NCBI RefSeq assembly: GCF_016879755.1
Contig: NZ_WOFU01000001.1
Location: forward strand, 310,001 to 374,000
DNA from: Bacillus sp. B15-48
GTDB taxonomy: Bacteria > Bacillota > Bacilli > Bacillales > Cytobacillaceae
Reading direction: 5' to 3'
DNA: 64,000 bases
Shown: positions 8,962 through 16,440 of the stretch, in pieces
How positions within the stretch are numbered: position 1 is the stretch's first letter
Layout of the letters: each line of letters begins with the position of its first letter
Program-made: the position numbers and the translations under genes
Notes under the pieces: generated by a model
Database searches by the model: none
The model's input: the letters and a program-made list of their open reading frames with translations, nothing else
What the model was told of the DNA's origin: nothing

Positions 8962-9013
8962 ATCATAAACAATTCTCAAAATTCAGCCTAGGGCAAAACC
9001 TGTCCATGTTTTG
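8962..9013 (-). promoter_or_regulatory. proposed regulated promoter and palindromic operator of operon B
   Basis: Operator CAAAAC-N8-GTTTTG (plus 8994-9013), a perfect dyad preceded by CTAGGG, matches the operon A operator. The minus-strand -10 TATGAT is at 8962-8967, 23 bp from the operator edge as in operon A. The -35 position overlaps the CTAGG and is a poor match. TTTCTGCTCATCTA at about 9029-9042 is a further shared element upstream. Confidence 0.6.
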
Positions 9014-9056
9014 ACATAACTTGACAAGTTTCTGCTCATCTAAGCATGTAAGCATG

Positions 9057-9268
9057 GGGACGTACCCTGTGCTTCTTCTTAATATTAATTATTGTTTAGT
9101 GGGTTAATGATTTTTTATGATGAGGGAAACAAATAGGAAGAACCTAGAAATCTTGCAAAGGTTGCAGCTTATAGTATATGTCAAGTTTGATAGGTAACCA
9201 TGATAATCTGCAGTTAAATAACGGTGAGGCCAACGATGAAATTTCCTTGGAAGCATAGGGTACGTCCC
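9057..9268. mobile_element. possible 212-bp MITE-like element
   Basis: A 19-bp imperfect inverted repeat (18 of 19 matching) lies at 9057-9075 and 9250-9268, with GGGACGTACCCT at the outer edge. The interior is AT-rich and has no convincing gene. It sits between the operon B control region and the terminator of the next operon. No clear target-site duplication was identified, so mobility is only suggested. Confidence 0.4.
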
Positions 9269-9275
9269 TATCAAA

Positions 9276-9318
9276 AAAGATGGGTTTGAGAACCATTTTA
9301 GATTCTAAACCCATCTTT
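9276..9318 (-). terminator. intrinsic terminator of the haem-copper operon
   Basis: 12-bp stem (AAAGATGGGTTT with its complement) followed on the minus strand by a T run. The distal arm overlaps the ctaB stop codon. Confidence 0.8.
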
Positions 9319-10243
9319 ATTTTCCAAAAAATGTTACTATAATCATAAAAAAGAACAAAAAGGTTATATAATTCACCGAATAGAGAAAGTTCCAATGTGC
9401 CCAATTGTAATCATCTTTTGTCCTAAATCCACTGACGCTTAAAAGGAACCAACCAAAATTCATTAAAGTGGCAAGAATAAGAAAGCTGATTCCGAGTGTT
9501 GATAGAAAGAAAGGAAGCGGCAATAAACAACAAATGTAAAAAAGCATATGCCATTTCGTTGTTTTCACTCCGCGGATTACCGGTAGCATAGCAACTCCCG
9601 CCGCTTTGTATTCATCGTGCTTCTTGATGGCGATTGCATACGTATGAGGCATTTGCCAAATAAACAAGATGAGAAACAGCACCATTGGCACGATGTGGAG
9701 GGTGGAATCAATCGCCGCCCAGCCAATTAAAGGGGGAACCGCTCCGGAGACACTCCCAATTATTGTATTAAACGTATAGCGCCGCTTCGACCACATCGTA
9801 TAGAGGACAACATAAGTAAACCAACCAACAAATGCGTAGCCAACGGCTTCCACTGAAGTAAATAGCAAGAGAATGAATCCGCTCATAGTAAAAGCTATTC
9901 CCATCGCCAATACCACTTTAAGGGAAATCGTACCTGTTACGGTTGGGCGACTTTTCGTCCTCGCCATGACCGAATCAATGTCAACATCATACCAATTATT
10001 AAGGATTAGTGCACCGGCCATCACCATCGTACTTCCTACTACTGTTAACAGCGCAACACTCCAAACCTCTACTAAGGAAGTATTTGTGAAATACAGAGCT
10101 AACGCCAATCCAGTAATTACAGGTAAAACATTGGAAAATAAAACAACGGCTTTAAAAAGAGACTTCAAATCAGCTAAAAGATTGAAAACTCTTTGCCTAG
10201 TTTGGACACTTGTCTTACCAGTCTCTTGTTGCGGCAGAATCAT
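9317..10243 (-). CDS. ctaB: haem O synthase (protohaem IX farnesyltransferase)
   Basis: UbiA-family membrane prenyltransferase that adds a farnesyl group to haem B, giving haem O, which is also the haem A precursor. The signature NNWYDVDIDSVMARTK contains the Asp-rich prenyl-diphosphate site and SRPTVTG follows; about eight to nine membrane segments are visible. Last gene of the haem-copper operon, implying that its enzyme carries an o- or a-type haem. The start is uncertain: a GTG at 10252 sits too close to AGGA, while ATG at 10243 is ten bases from it and is preferred (308 residues). Confidence 0.9.
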   Translation of the reverse strand: MILPQQETGKTSVQTRQRVFNLLADLKSLFKAVVLFSNVLPVITGLALALYFTNTSLVEVWSVALLTVVGSTMVMAGALILNNWYDVDIDSVMARTKSRPTVTGTISLKVVLAMGIAFTMSGFILLLFTSVEAVGYAFVGWFTYVVLYTMWSKRRYTFNTIIGSVSGAVPPLIGWAAIDSTLHIVPMVLFLILFIWQMPHTYAIAIKKHDEYKAAGVAMLPVIRGVKTTKWHMLFYICCLLPLPFFLSTLGISFLILATLMNFGWFLLSVSGFRTKDDYNWAHWNFLYSVNYITFLFFFMIIVTFFGK

Positions 10244-10264
10244 ATCATTCACATCCTATGCTTC

Positions 10265-10822
10265 TTATTCGTATTGTGATGGGTCCACTAAAAAGACATA
10301 GATTAAATAGATGACCATGCAGATAGCCATCGTAATAAATCCCCAGCCAAGGATTATTTGATCAATAACGAGATAGTTATTACATAATTGCGCGTTTGCT
10401 TGGACATATAACCAGCCCATCACGATGAAAATAATCGTAAAAAAGATTATTAGTGCATTTTTTCCCGTATTGCTTAATTTGCTCCAACTATCTCGTAGAG
10501 GGACACCAGCTAAAAATGGCAAACTAATAAATTTAAACAACTCTACACTTTGAACGGTTAATGCTTCATCCATCGTTCGTGGCAACATCCAATACAGCAT
10601 AATAATTGTGAACAGAAGGATTCCAGGCACTCCGTTTTCGTTGTATTTTTCAAAAAAGGAAGGGATTTTTTTCTGAATGAGGCGGGCCATGAAAAAACCT
10701 GAGATCACGAGTAACGGCATCTGCATGTGCATGTGGATAATCATGACAGATTCCATTACATTTGCGACAGGAGGAAGCATTAGTACAACCAACAGGACAA
10801 AACCGATTAAAAATTGATTCAT
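10265..10822 (-). CDS. CtaG/DUF1404-like membrane protein, putative oxidase assembly factor
   Basis: 185 residues with five or six hydrophobic segments. An early His/Met cluster (MIIHMHMQMPLL, residues about 28-39) resembles the copper-associated HM motif of CtaG-type and DUF1404 membrane proteins, and a second segment has PLRDSW. Copper or haem delivery to the oxidoreductase encoded upstream is inferred from operon position (two-base gap to sco, 21 bases to ctaB). The start is ATG 10822 after GGGGGAG. Family assignment is tentative. Confidence 0.55.
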   Translation of the reverse strand: MNQFLIGFVLLVVLMLPPVANVMESVMIIHMHMQMPLLVISGFFMARLIQKKIPSFFEKYNENGVPGILLFTIIMLYWMLPRTMDEALTVQSVELFKFISLPFLAGVPLRDSWSKLSNTGKNALIIFFTIIFIVMGWLYVQANAQLCNNYLVIDQIILGWGFITMAICMVIYLIYVFLVDPSQYE

Positions 10823-10824
10823 CC

Positions 10825-11457
10825 TTACTCCCCCCTGTTCGTTTCAAGAATTGTAAACAACTTATTTGCCGCACCATCAATGTCCGTATAGTCCATTACA
10901 TCGATTAAAGTTCCGTTCCCATCCACAAGGTAGAAGGCCGCATTATGCGCGAAATTTCCATATCCATCTGGGATGACAATGACTCCGAACCGCTCAAGTA
11001 AATGATTCAATTTGGCTTGATCAAGTATTCTTGCCATCCGCCACGTTTCCCCATCACTGTTAAATAAATCTTTATATTTATTTAATGTTGCTGGGTCATC
11101 TCTTGTAGGGTCAAAACTAACACTTAAAAAGACAATGTCTTTCCCTAAATATTCACTAGGAAGCTTTTCATACACTTGAGCCATATTTTGTTCTAATAGA
11201 ATGCAAACCGTCGTACAGCCCGTATAAATAAAGGTGATAAAAATATATTTATCTTCAAACTCTGAAATAGAATAGGTTCGTCCCTCACTATCTTCAAAAT
11301 TGACATCAGGGAATTGCGGCTGCTCATCGATCAGCTTTGTCACTCTTGCCGTTTCCGCTGTATAGGCGGTAAATCCATCTGTGCCAATAAAAAATAAGAC
11401 AAAACCAAATACGAAAACAATCAAACTAGCAAAAAATGTTTGTCGATTTTTGACCAC
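10825..11457 (-). CDS. SCO1/SenC/PrrC family copper chaperone
   Basis: Thioredoxin-fold, membrane-anchored copper chaperone for CuA-site assembly. One N-terminal membrane anchor (SLIVFVFGFVLFFIG), then the Cu-binding CxxxC motif in FIYTGCTTVC and the distal conserved His in NFAHNAAFYLVDGNG. This is the partner expected for the CuA subunit II in the same operon. The start is GTG 11457, eight bases after GGGGAG; the longer frame from TTG 11475 would overlap that Shine-Dalgarno. 210 residues, typical length. Confidence 0.9.
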   Translation of the reverse strand: MVKNRQTFFASLIVFVFGFVLFFIGTDGFTAYTAETARVTKLIDEQPQFPDVNFEDSEGRTYSISEFEDKYIFITFIYTGCTTVCILLEQNMAQVYEKLPSEYLGKDIVFLSVSFDPTRDDPATLNKYKDLFNSDGETWRMARILDQAKLNHLLERFGVIVIPDGYGNFAHNAAFYLVDGNGTLIDVMDYTDIDGAANKLFTILETNRGE

Positions 11458-11532
11458 GGAGACCACTCCCCACAATCTAGATTTATTTGAAAGAGATAGC
11501 TTTACTCTTAAGCTATCCCTTTCTAAAGTTGA

Positions 11533-13218
11533 TTACCAAGTTTTAAATGGTGGTGATCCTGGAGGTGCATTGATGATCATATCAACAATCGGCCAGACAT
11601 ACGCCATTGAAATGACAATTAACATAAGCACAATCCATATTCCCCAACGTTCTGTCCAGTATGGAGTTTTGGGTGCTCCTGGCTCCTCTTCAGCAAGTGG
11701 AAATTCAGTTTCACCTTTTGGAGCAAAGAACATGAGATTAAATACAGCGTATACTTGAATAATCACACCGATTAGTAAAAGGGTTGCTCCGAAACCGATG
11801 GCAATCATGTACGGATTCCATCCGAGTATTTCCGCAAAATCTCCATAAGTTGTATATGAAGTTCTTCTAGGAGAACCAAATAATCCGACCATATGCATGG
11901 AGATTGCCATAATGACCATCCCAATGGTCCAAATAATCGTTTGTATGACACCTAATCTATTCATCGCTGGCGTTAACACACGGTTTGACAAATATGGCAC
12001 CAACCAATAGCTTATTCCAAAGAATGTCATCGTAACAGTCATCCCTAAAGTTAAGTGGAAGTGTCCAACAACCCACATCGTATTATGAACAACCTGGTTT
12101 AATTGGTTCGTGCTTTGAACAATTCCGCCTGCACCAGCAGGAATGAAAGCTGCCATCGCAATAAACGGAGCTAGGAAGCGAACATCGCCCCATGGCAATT
12201 TTTTAAACCAACCAAGTAAACCCTTTCCACCCTTCGCTCGACCTGTGCGTTCGAAAACTCTAAACATCGCATAAGCAGTCATTAGAGAAGGAAAACCAAT
12301 CGCCAAGCTCATGAAAACATGCATAAATTTAACTGTTTCAGAAATACCTGGGTCAACGATTTGGTGGTGGAAACCACCAGTAATGTTCATGATCACTAAC
12401 GGAACGACAACCATCCGTGTCAATAAGTCATTAAAACGATAACCGCCAATCACTTTCGGAATGATACAATACCAGGCAGATACTGCCGTTAAATACCAAA
12501 TGTTAACAGCTGTATGCCCAAATGCCCAATATAAAGTACGTGCAAGCATAACATTAATTCCATCTACCCAGCCGTGGACCCATGGAATAATCATGAAGAG
12601 AACCTCAACAGCTACAAATGCCGTTGCACCAACTAATAGAATGAACACCCCTGTCGCAAAGTAAGCAAGAATAGGAAGATGCTGCCCTTTATGATTTTTT
12701 CTCCAATTGGCTATTTGGATAAAGGCACCTGCTGACAGGGCCCAAATTCCCAGTACAATCAGTACCAATCCATAATAAAACATTGGATGGGCAGCCATTG
12801 GTGGATAAAATGTAAACATAACAGAAGCTTCATTCATTAAAATAGGAATAACTACTAAGACAAATCCGACTATTTTCGTCCAAAAGCCAACCCAGGCGAT
12901 CTTCCGTACTTTTGGAAGCAAGCCTCCTAGAGTGTGTGATAGTATGGCATAGAAATAACCAATCGTGATAAAGGCTGAAAAAACAACTACTAAAAGCAAA
13001 CCGTGTGCAGTTAACACTTGATAATAGTTAAACCATGGTGGCAAATCAAAGACTCCAGCACGGTTCAATCCTTGAAATAAACCTAGAAGTCCGCCGAGTA
13101 GTAAGGCAATAAAGGCTACGGATAAGTATGATTTCGAGATTCTAGCGTCTTCTAGATTAACCCCTAGTACTTTGTTTGCTTTTTCATTTAATGATGGTGC
13201 TGTTACTACAGATTCCAT
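11533..13218 (-). CDS. B-family haem-copper oxidoreductase subunit I, possible CuA-type NO reductase
   Basis: 561 residues, about 13 membrane helices, collinear with ba3-type subunit I. All metal ligands are present: His72 and His388 for the low-spin haem, His386 for the high-spin haem, His235, His284 and His285 for CuB. The residue four after the first CuB His, normally the cross-linked Tyr (Tyr237 in Thermus ba3), is Asn239 here (FGHTAVNIWYL). Loss of that Tyr is a mark of NO reductases such as sNOR/CuANOR, so reduction of NO to N2O is plausible; O2 reduction cannot be excluded. Operon: small subunit, CuA subunit, this gene, Sco, CtaG-like, CtaB. Start ATG 13218 after GGGGGGAG. Confidence 0.85.
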   Translation of the reverse strand: MESVVTAPSLNEKANKVLGVNLEDARISKSYLSVAFIALLLGGLLGLFQGLNRAGVFDLPPWFNYYQVLTAHGLLLVVVFSAFITIGYFYAILSHTLGGLLPKVRKIAWVGFWTKIVGFVLVVIPILMNEASVMFTFYPPMAAHPMFYYGLVLIVLGIWALSAGAFIQIANWRKNHKGQHLPILAYFATGVFILLVGATAFVAVEVLFMIIPWVHGWVDGINVMLARTLYWAFGHTAVNIWYLTAVSAWYCIIPKVIGGYRFNDLLTRMVVVPLVIMNITGGFHHQIVDPGISETVKFMHVFMSLAIGFPSLMTAYAMFRVFERTGRAKGGKGLLGWFKKLPWGDVRFLAPFIAMAAFIPAGAGGIVQSTNQLNQVVHNTMWVVGHFHLTLGMTVTMTFFGISYWLVPYLSNRVLTPAMNRLGVIQTIIWTIGMVIMAISMHMVGLFGSPRRTSYTTYGDFAEILGWNPYMIAIGFGATLLLIGVIIQVYAVFNLMFFAPKGETEFPLAEEEPGAPKTPYWTERWGIWIVLMLIVISMAYVWPIVDMIINAPPGSPPFKTW

Positions 13219-13232
13219 TTTTCTCCCCCCTT

Positions 13233-13694
13233 TTAATTAACAACTAATTTCGTGCTCATAAATTGATGTCCTGCGCCGCAGTATTCATTACATAACACTA
13301 AATATTCTCCAGGTTCATCAAATTTTTGCGATATTTTTTGAATATGACCTGGCATAACCATTGCATTTATATTTGTATCTGCTATTTGAAAACCATGAAC
13401 AACGTCTTTTGAAGTTAACGTGAAATGAACAGTTGAACCGGCTGGAATTTCAATTTCCATCGGTGTAAAACTAAATATCTGTAACGTCATAACGACCTCA
13501 TACTCATTTTCGCCAATTTGCTTTACGCCAGGTTGATCAAATGGTGCTGTTTCATCCACTTTTTGCGGGTCTATCGTTTCTGTATAACTAGGAGGTCCCA
13601 TTTCAAATGCTACAGCTTGATAGGCCGTTAAGACCATAAATCCCATGATCATTCCAAAGCTTAAGATCAACCAAATCTTTTCATCTAAATGCAT
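13233..13694 (-). CDS. haem-copper oxidoreductase subunit II (CuA)
   Basis: 153 residues: one N-terminal membrane helix then a cupredoxin domain facing outside. The binuclear CuA ligands are visible: His in DVVHGFQI, and C-N-E-Y-C-G-A-G-H-Q-F-M, giving CxxxCxxxHxxM near the C-terminus. It accepts electrons from a c-type cytochrome and passes them to subunit I. Short length and a single helix are typical of ba3/CuANOR-type subunit II rather than the two-helix aa3 type. The start is ATG 13694, seven bases after GGGGGG; 12 bases follow the small-subunit stop. Confidence 0.9.
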   Translation of the reverse strand: MHLDEKIWLILSFGMIMGFMVLTAYQAVAFEMGPPSYTETIDPQKVDETAPFDQPGVKQIGENEYEVVMTLQIFSFTPMEIEIPAGSTVHFTLTSKDVVHGFQIADTNINAMVMPGHIQKISQKFDEPGEYLVLCNEYCGAGHQFMSTKLVVN

Positions 13695-13706
13695 CTCGCT
13701 TCCCCC

Positions 13707-13874
13707 CTATACTCTTGCCATATAAAGTCCGTAGAGCAAAAAATATGTCCCTAAAATAACCAATCCAACAATTCCAACTGAAATCCAAGTTCCTACTCTT
13801 GAAGGTTTCTGAACGGGAACGTTTTCGTTCTCATTCACGATCACCTCTTCAGTATTCACATTAGTGGTTTTCAT
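13707..13874 (-). CDS. 55-residue single-helix subunit of the haem-copper enzyme
   Basis: A short gene: ATG at 13874 six bases after GGGGGG, stop TAG at 13707-13709, 12 bases before subunit II. The product has a charged N-terminal half (TEEVIVNENENV), then one membrane helix (WISVGIVGLVILGTYFLLYG). Such small subunits (IIa/CbaC type) are common in B-family enzymes, where they fill the place of the missing second helix of subunit II. It is the first gene of the operon, directly behind the proposed FNR-type promoter. Confidence 0.8.
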   Translation of the reverse strand: MKTTNVNTEEVIVNENENVPVQKPSRVGTWISVGIVGLVILGTYFLLYGLYMARV

Positions 13875-13903
13875 TGAAATCCCCCCTTTGTTTTCTTACC
13901 TTT

Positions 13904-13946
13904 ATCATAGTTGAGAATGATAATCACTTTAGTGAGTTATATCACA
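13904..13946 (-). promoter_or_regulatory. FNR-type box and promoter of the haem-copper operon
   Basis: AGTGA-N6-TCACA at 13931-13946 (minus strand TGTGA-N6-TCACT) is a near-consensus CRP/FNR-family site. The minus-strand -10 TATGAT is at 13904-13909; a start near 13897 puts the box centre at about -41.5, the standard class II activating position. The -35 is poor, as expected. Between them, 13912-13926 (TGAGAATGATAATCA) also resembles a Fur box. This suggests induction under low oxygen. Confidence 0.65.
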
Positions 13947-14024
13947 CCAAAGACACAATTTGAGAACGGAAATCCTCACAAACCGAGTGCCATCAAGGGT
14001 TTTCAACATAAAAACTCGAAAAAA

Positions 14025-14069
14025 AAGATCGTATCATAAGCTAGAAAACTTTGCTTACGATACGATCTT
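14025..14069 (-). terminator. second terminator hairpin after GGDEF-EAL gene
   Basis: 11-bp stem AAGATCGTATC with its complement, followed on the minus strand by a run of T. It isolates the GGDEF-EAL transcript from the downstream FNR-type promoter. Confidence 0.7.
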
Positions 14070-14118
14070 CTTTTGAGACAATCTATTCTTTTTAAATTTT
14101 CAAAAAATAAAAAAAGAA

Positions 14119-14136
14119 ACAGGCTTTTGTGCCTGT
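14119..14136 (-). terminator. terminator of GGDEF-EAL gene
   Basis: Stem ACAGGC/GCCTGT with T-rich tail on the minus strand, directly after the stop codon. The ACAGGC/GCCTGTCCCC sequence resembles the common Bacillus intergenic GGGGACAGGC repeat. Confidence 0.65.
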
Positions 14137-14139
14137 CCC

Positions 14140-16383
14140 CTACATCTCGTTCTTTAAAATTTTCGTAAAGTCTTCGGAGTTTGTTGGTTTGGAGAAGAGA
14201 TATCCCTGTCCAATGATGCGACTGTATTTCGCTAACGACAGTACTTGTTCTTCCCGTTCTATCCCCTCAGCGACAACATCTAAATTTAAATTGATCCCAA
14301 TCTCAATGATTGTTTTAATAATCGATTGGGTCAATTCGTCTTCGATATCGTCAATAAACGATTTGTCGATTTTTATTGTATCAATCGGTAATTTTTTCAG
14401 GACATGCAAGGAAGAGTACCCCATGCCAAAGTCATCGATTGCCGTTTTGACTCCTAGGTTTTTTAGCTGTTTCAATACTTCAGTTGACTCTTCAATATTT
14501 TGCATTAAGCTTTCGGTAATTTCTAATTCAAGATAGTGGGGTTCAAGACCCGTTTCTTCTAAAGCTTGCTTGACTGTTGTCACCAAATTACTATATTGTA
14601 ATTGCACGACCGAAACATTGACTGACACACATAGGGCTGGTATACCTTCGTCTTGCCATTGTTTATTTTGTTGACAAGCCTGTTTTAATACCCATTCGCC
14701 AATCGAAACAATTTGTCCGGTTTCCTCGGCAATCGGTATGAATTCAGCTGGAGAGATAAAGCCCAATGTTGAATGGTTCCAGCGTAACAACGCTTCCATA
14801 CCAACGATTTTTATCGATTTTAATTCCATTTTCGGCTGATAATAAATTTCTAGTTCATTCTTTTCAATCGCCTTTCGCAAACCGGTCTCAAGCTTCATTT
14901 TCCGATTTTGAATGACTGCCAATTCACAATCAAAAAAATGATAATGATTCTTTCCTCTTTCTTTGACGAAGTACATTGCCCGATCGGCATTTTTTAATAA
15001 GGTTTCGAAATCTTCCCCACTCTCTGGATACAAACTAATTCCAATGCTTGGAGTAATCGTAAGTTCATGATGATTGATGACAAATGGAGCTGCAAACGCT
15101 TGTAAAAGCTTTTTGGCAATGAGCTCGCACTCTTCTTCCGTTGTCTTCGGCAGGACCATCACAAACTCATCCCCACCGATTCGATATAGCTCACCGGTTA
15201 ATTGTAAAGTTTGTTGTAATCGTTTAGATGCGTTAATTAACATACTATCCCCAATGCTGTGCCCATGCGTATCATTAATTTTTTTGAATCGATCTAAGTC
15301 GATGAGCAACAGTGCTGCGATATCCGTTTTCCATTTCGCTTCATTTAGAATCTCCGGTAATTCTGCTTGAAAGCTTGCCCGATTTTTCAATCCTGTGAGC
15401 GGGTCATGAAACGCTAAATGCTTATACTCAGCCATCAGTTTGGCATTTTTTCGTAAAAGCCATAGTTGACGGAAGATAATCATCACAATAACCGCAACGA
15501 GACTGATGCCAAGTTCTGTTAATCGCCAACCAACATTTTGAATGCACAAAACCAATAGAACTAAAACATTGATATACGGAATTAGTTCATCCAATACTCC
15601 GATTGTGCCTCTTTTGGTCAACTTCTGTTCAGGAAGATGCTGGACATAGAAGCCTGAGAGACCAATGATTAATAACGCTATTAGCCATAAAAAATCGACG
15701 AACAATCCTGGCTGATATCCGTTCGTAAAAAATTGAAAGGTAAACATTGAGTCCGCGATGATTTGGATAAAAAAACTTGCAATTAACAGCCGATAAACTG
15801 GGGCTTCTTTCGTTTCTAGCGAAAAATAATATAAATAAAGTGCTACAAATAAAATCGTTAAATCAAGGACCGGATAAGCAATAATAATCGTATGAATGAT
15901 TGATTCATTGATCCGTTCATAGACAGGACGAATTAAATAATAACTGAAAATCGAAGCAAAACTGATGATGAAAATGACAATATTAAAAAGAGCTGTCCCA
16001 TTTACAATATTTGTCGTGATCACTTTCACTTTATAAATGAGAGCGAGCAAAAAAAATAAATAGGCTAGGAGAAAGATTAGCAACGCCCGATTTGAAATAA
16101 AAACAGAACCAATGGTCAAAAGGCGATAAAACCAGAAGAGCTTCGCAAAAACATAACTTAAGACACCGATACTTAATAAAAGCCAGAAATAGCGCTGTTT
16201 CGTCGTTATTTTCTGATAGGCTTTAAAAAGCCCCAAAAAACTAACTCCTCCTACTGCCGCTTGCAGCAAATTTATCCCTAATGCTCGCAGCCACTCATTC
16301 TCCACAAACATCCATTGCCACCCGAAAAAAAGACTTAGCGCAATAACAATATAAATGGCTGTAAACTGTCTTATTGTTGCCAT
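14140..16383 (-). CDS. membrane GGDEF-EAL c-di-GMP turnover protein
   Basis: 747 residues: about eight N-terminal membrane helices (to residue ~310), then GGDEF and EAL domains. The GGDEF active site is intact (RIGGDEFVMVL) and the EAL domain keeps EALLRW, EITES, DDFGMGYSSL, KIDKSF and VAEGIE, so both synthesis and hydrolysis of c-di-GMP are possible. Paralogue of the protein at 16441-18741, which lies directly upstream with a terminator in between. The start is ATG 16383, nine bases after GAGGGG. The membrane part has no recognised sensor name; it may respond to a membrane-borne or extracytoplasmic signal (inference). Confidence 0.9.
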   Translation of the reverse strand: MATIRQFTAIYIVIALSLFFGWQWMFVENEWLRALGINLLQAAVGGVSFLGLFKAYQKITTKQRYFWLLLSIGVLSYVFAKLFWFYRLLTIGSVFISNRALLIFLLAYLFFLLALIYKVKVITTNIVNGTALFNIVIFIISFASIFSYYLIRPVYERINESIIHTIIIAYPVLDLTILFVALYLYYFSLETKEAPVYRLLIASFFIQIIADSMFTFQFFTNGYQPGLFVDFLWLIALLIIGLSGFYVQHLPEQKLTKRGTIGVLDELIPYINVLVLLVLCIQNVGWRLTELGISLVAVIVMIIFRQLWLLRKNAKLMAEYKHLAFHDPLTGLKNRASFQAELPEILNEAKWKTDIAALLLIDLDRFKKINDTHGHSIGDSMLINASKRLQQTLQLTGELYRIGGDEFVMVLPKTTEEECELIAKKLLQAFAAPFVINHHELTITPSIGISLYPESGEDFETLLKNADRAMYFVKERGKNHYHFFDCELAVIQNRKMKLETGLRKAIEKNELEIYYQPKMELKSIKIVGMEALLRWNHSTLGFISPAEFIPIAEETGQIVSIGEWVLKQACQQNKQWQDEGIPALCVSVNVSVVQLQYSNLVTTVKQALEETGLEPHYLELEITESLMQNIEESTEVLKQLKNLGVKTAIDDFGMGYSSLHVLKKLPIDTIKIDKSFIDDIEDELTQSIIKTIIEIGINLNLDVVAEGIEREEQVLSLAKYSRIIGQGYLFSKPTNSEDFTKILKNEM

Positions 16384-16402
16384 TTCATTCAGCCCCTCAA
16401 AA

Positions 16403-16432
16403 AAAGTGGTCGTTAATTAAAGTAACCACTTT
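16403..16432 (-). terminator. terminator between the two GGDEF-EAL genes
   Basis: Stem AAAGTGGT/ACCACTTT followed by T on the minus strand, 33-57 bases after the stop at 16441 side. Partial read-through would link the downstream gene to the riboswitch-controlled one. Confidence 0.75.
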
Positions 16433-16440
16433 GTAAAGAG

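Noticed and set aside
9873-10301. 142-codon plus-strand frame antisense to ctaB
   Set aside because: Mirror of a well-supported ctaB gene; no ribosome site.
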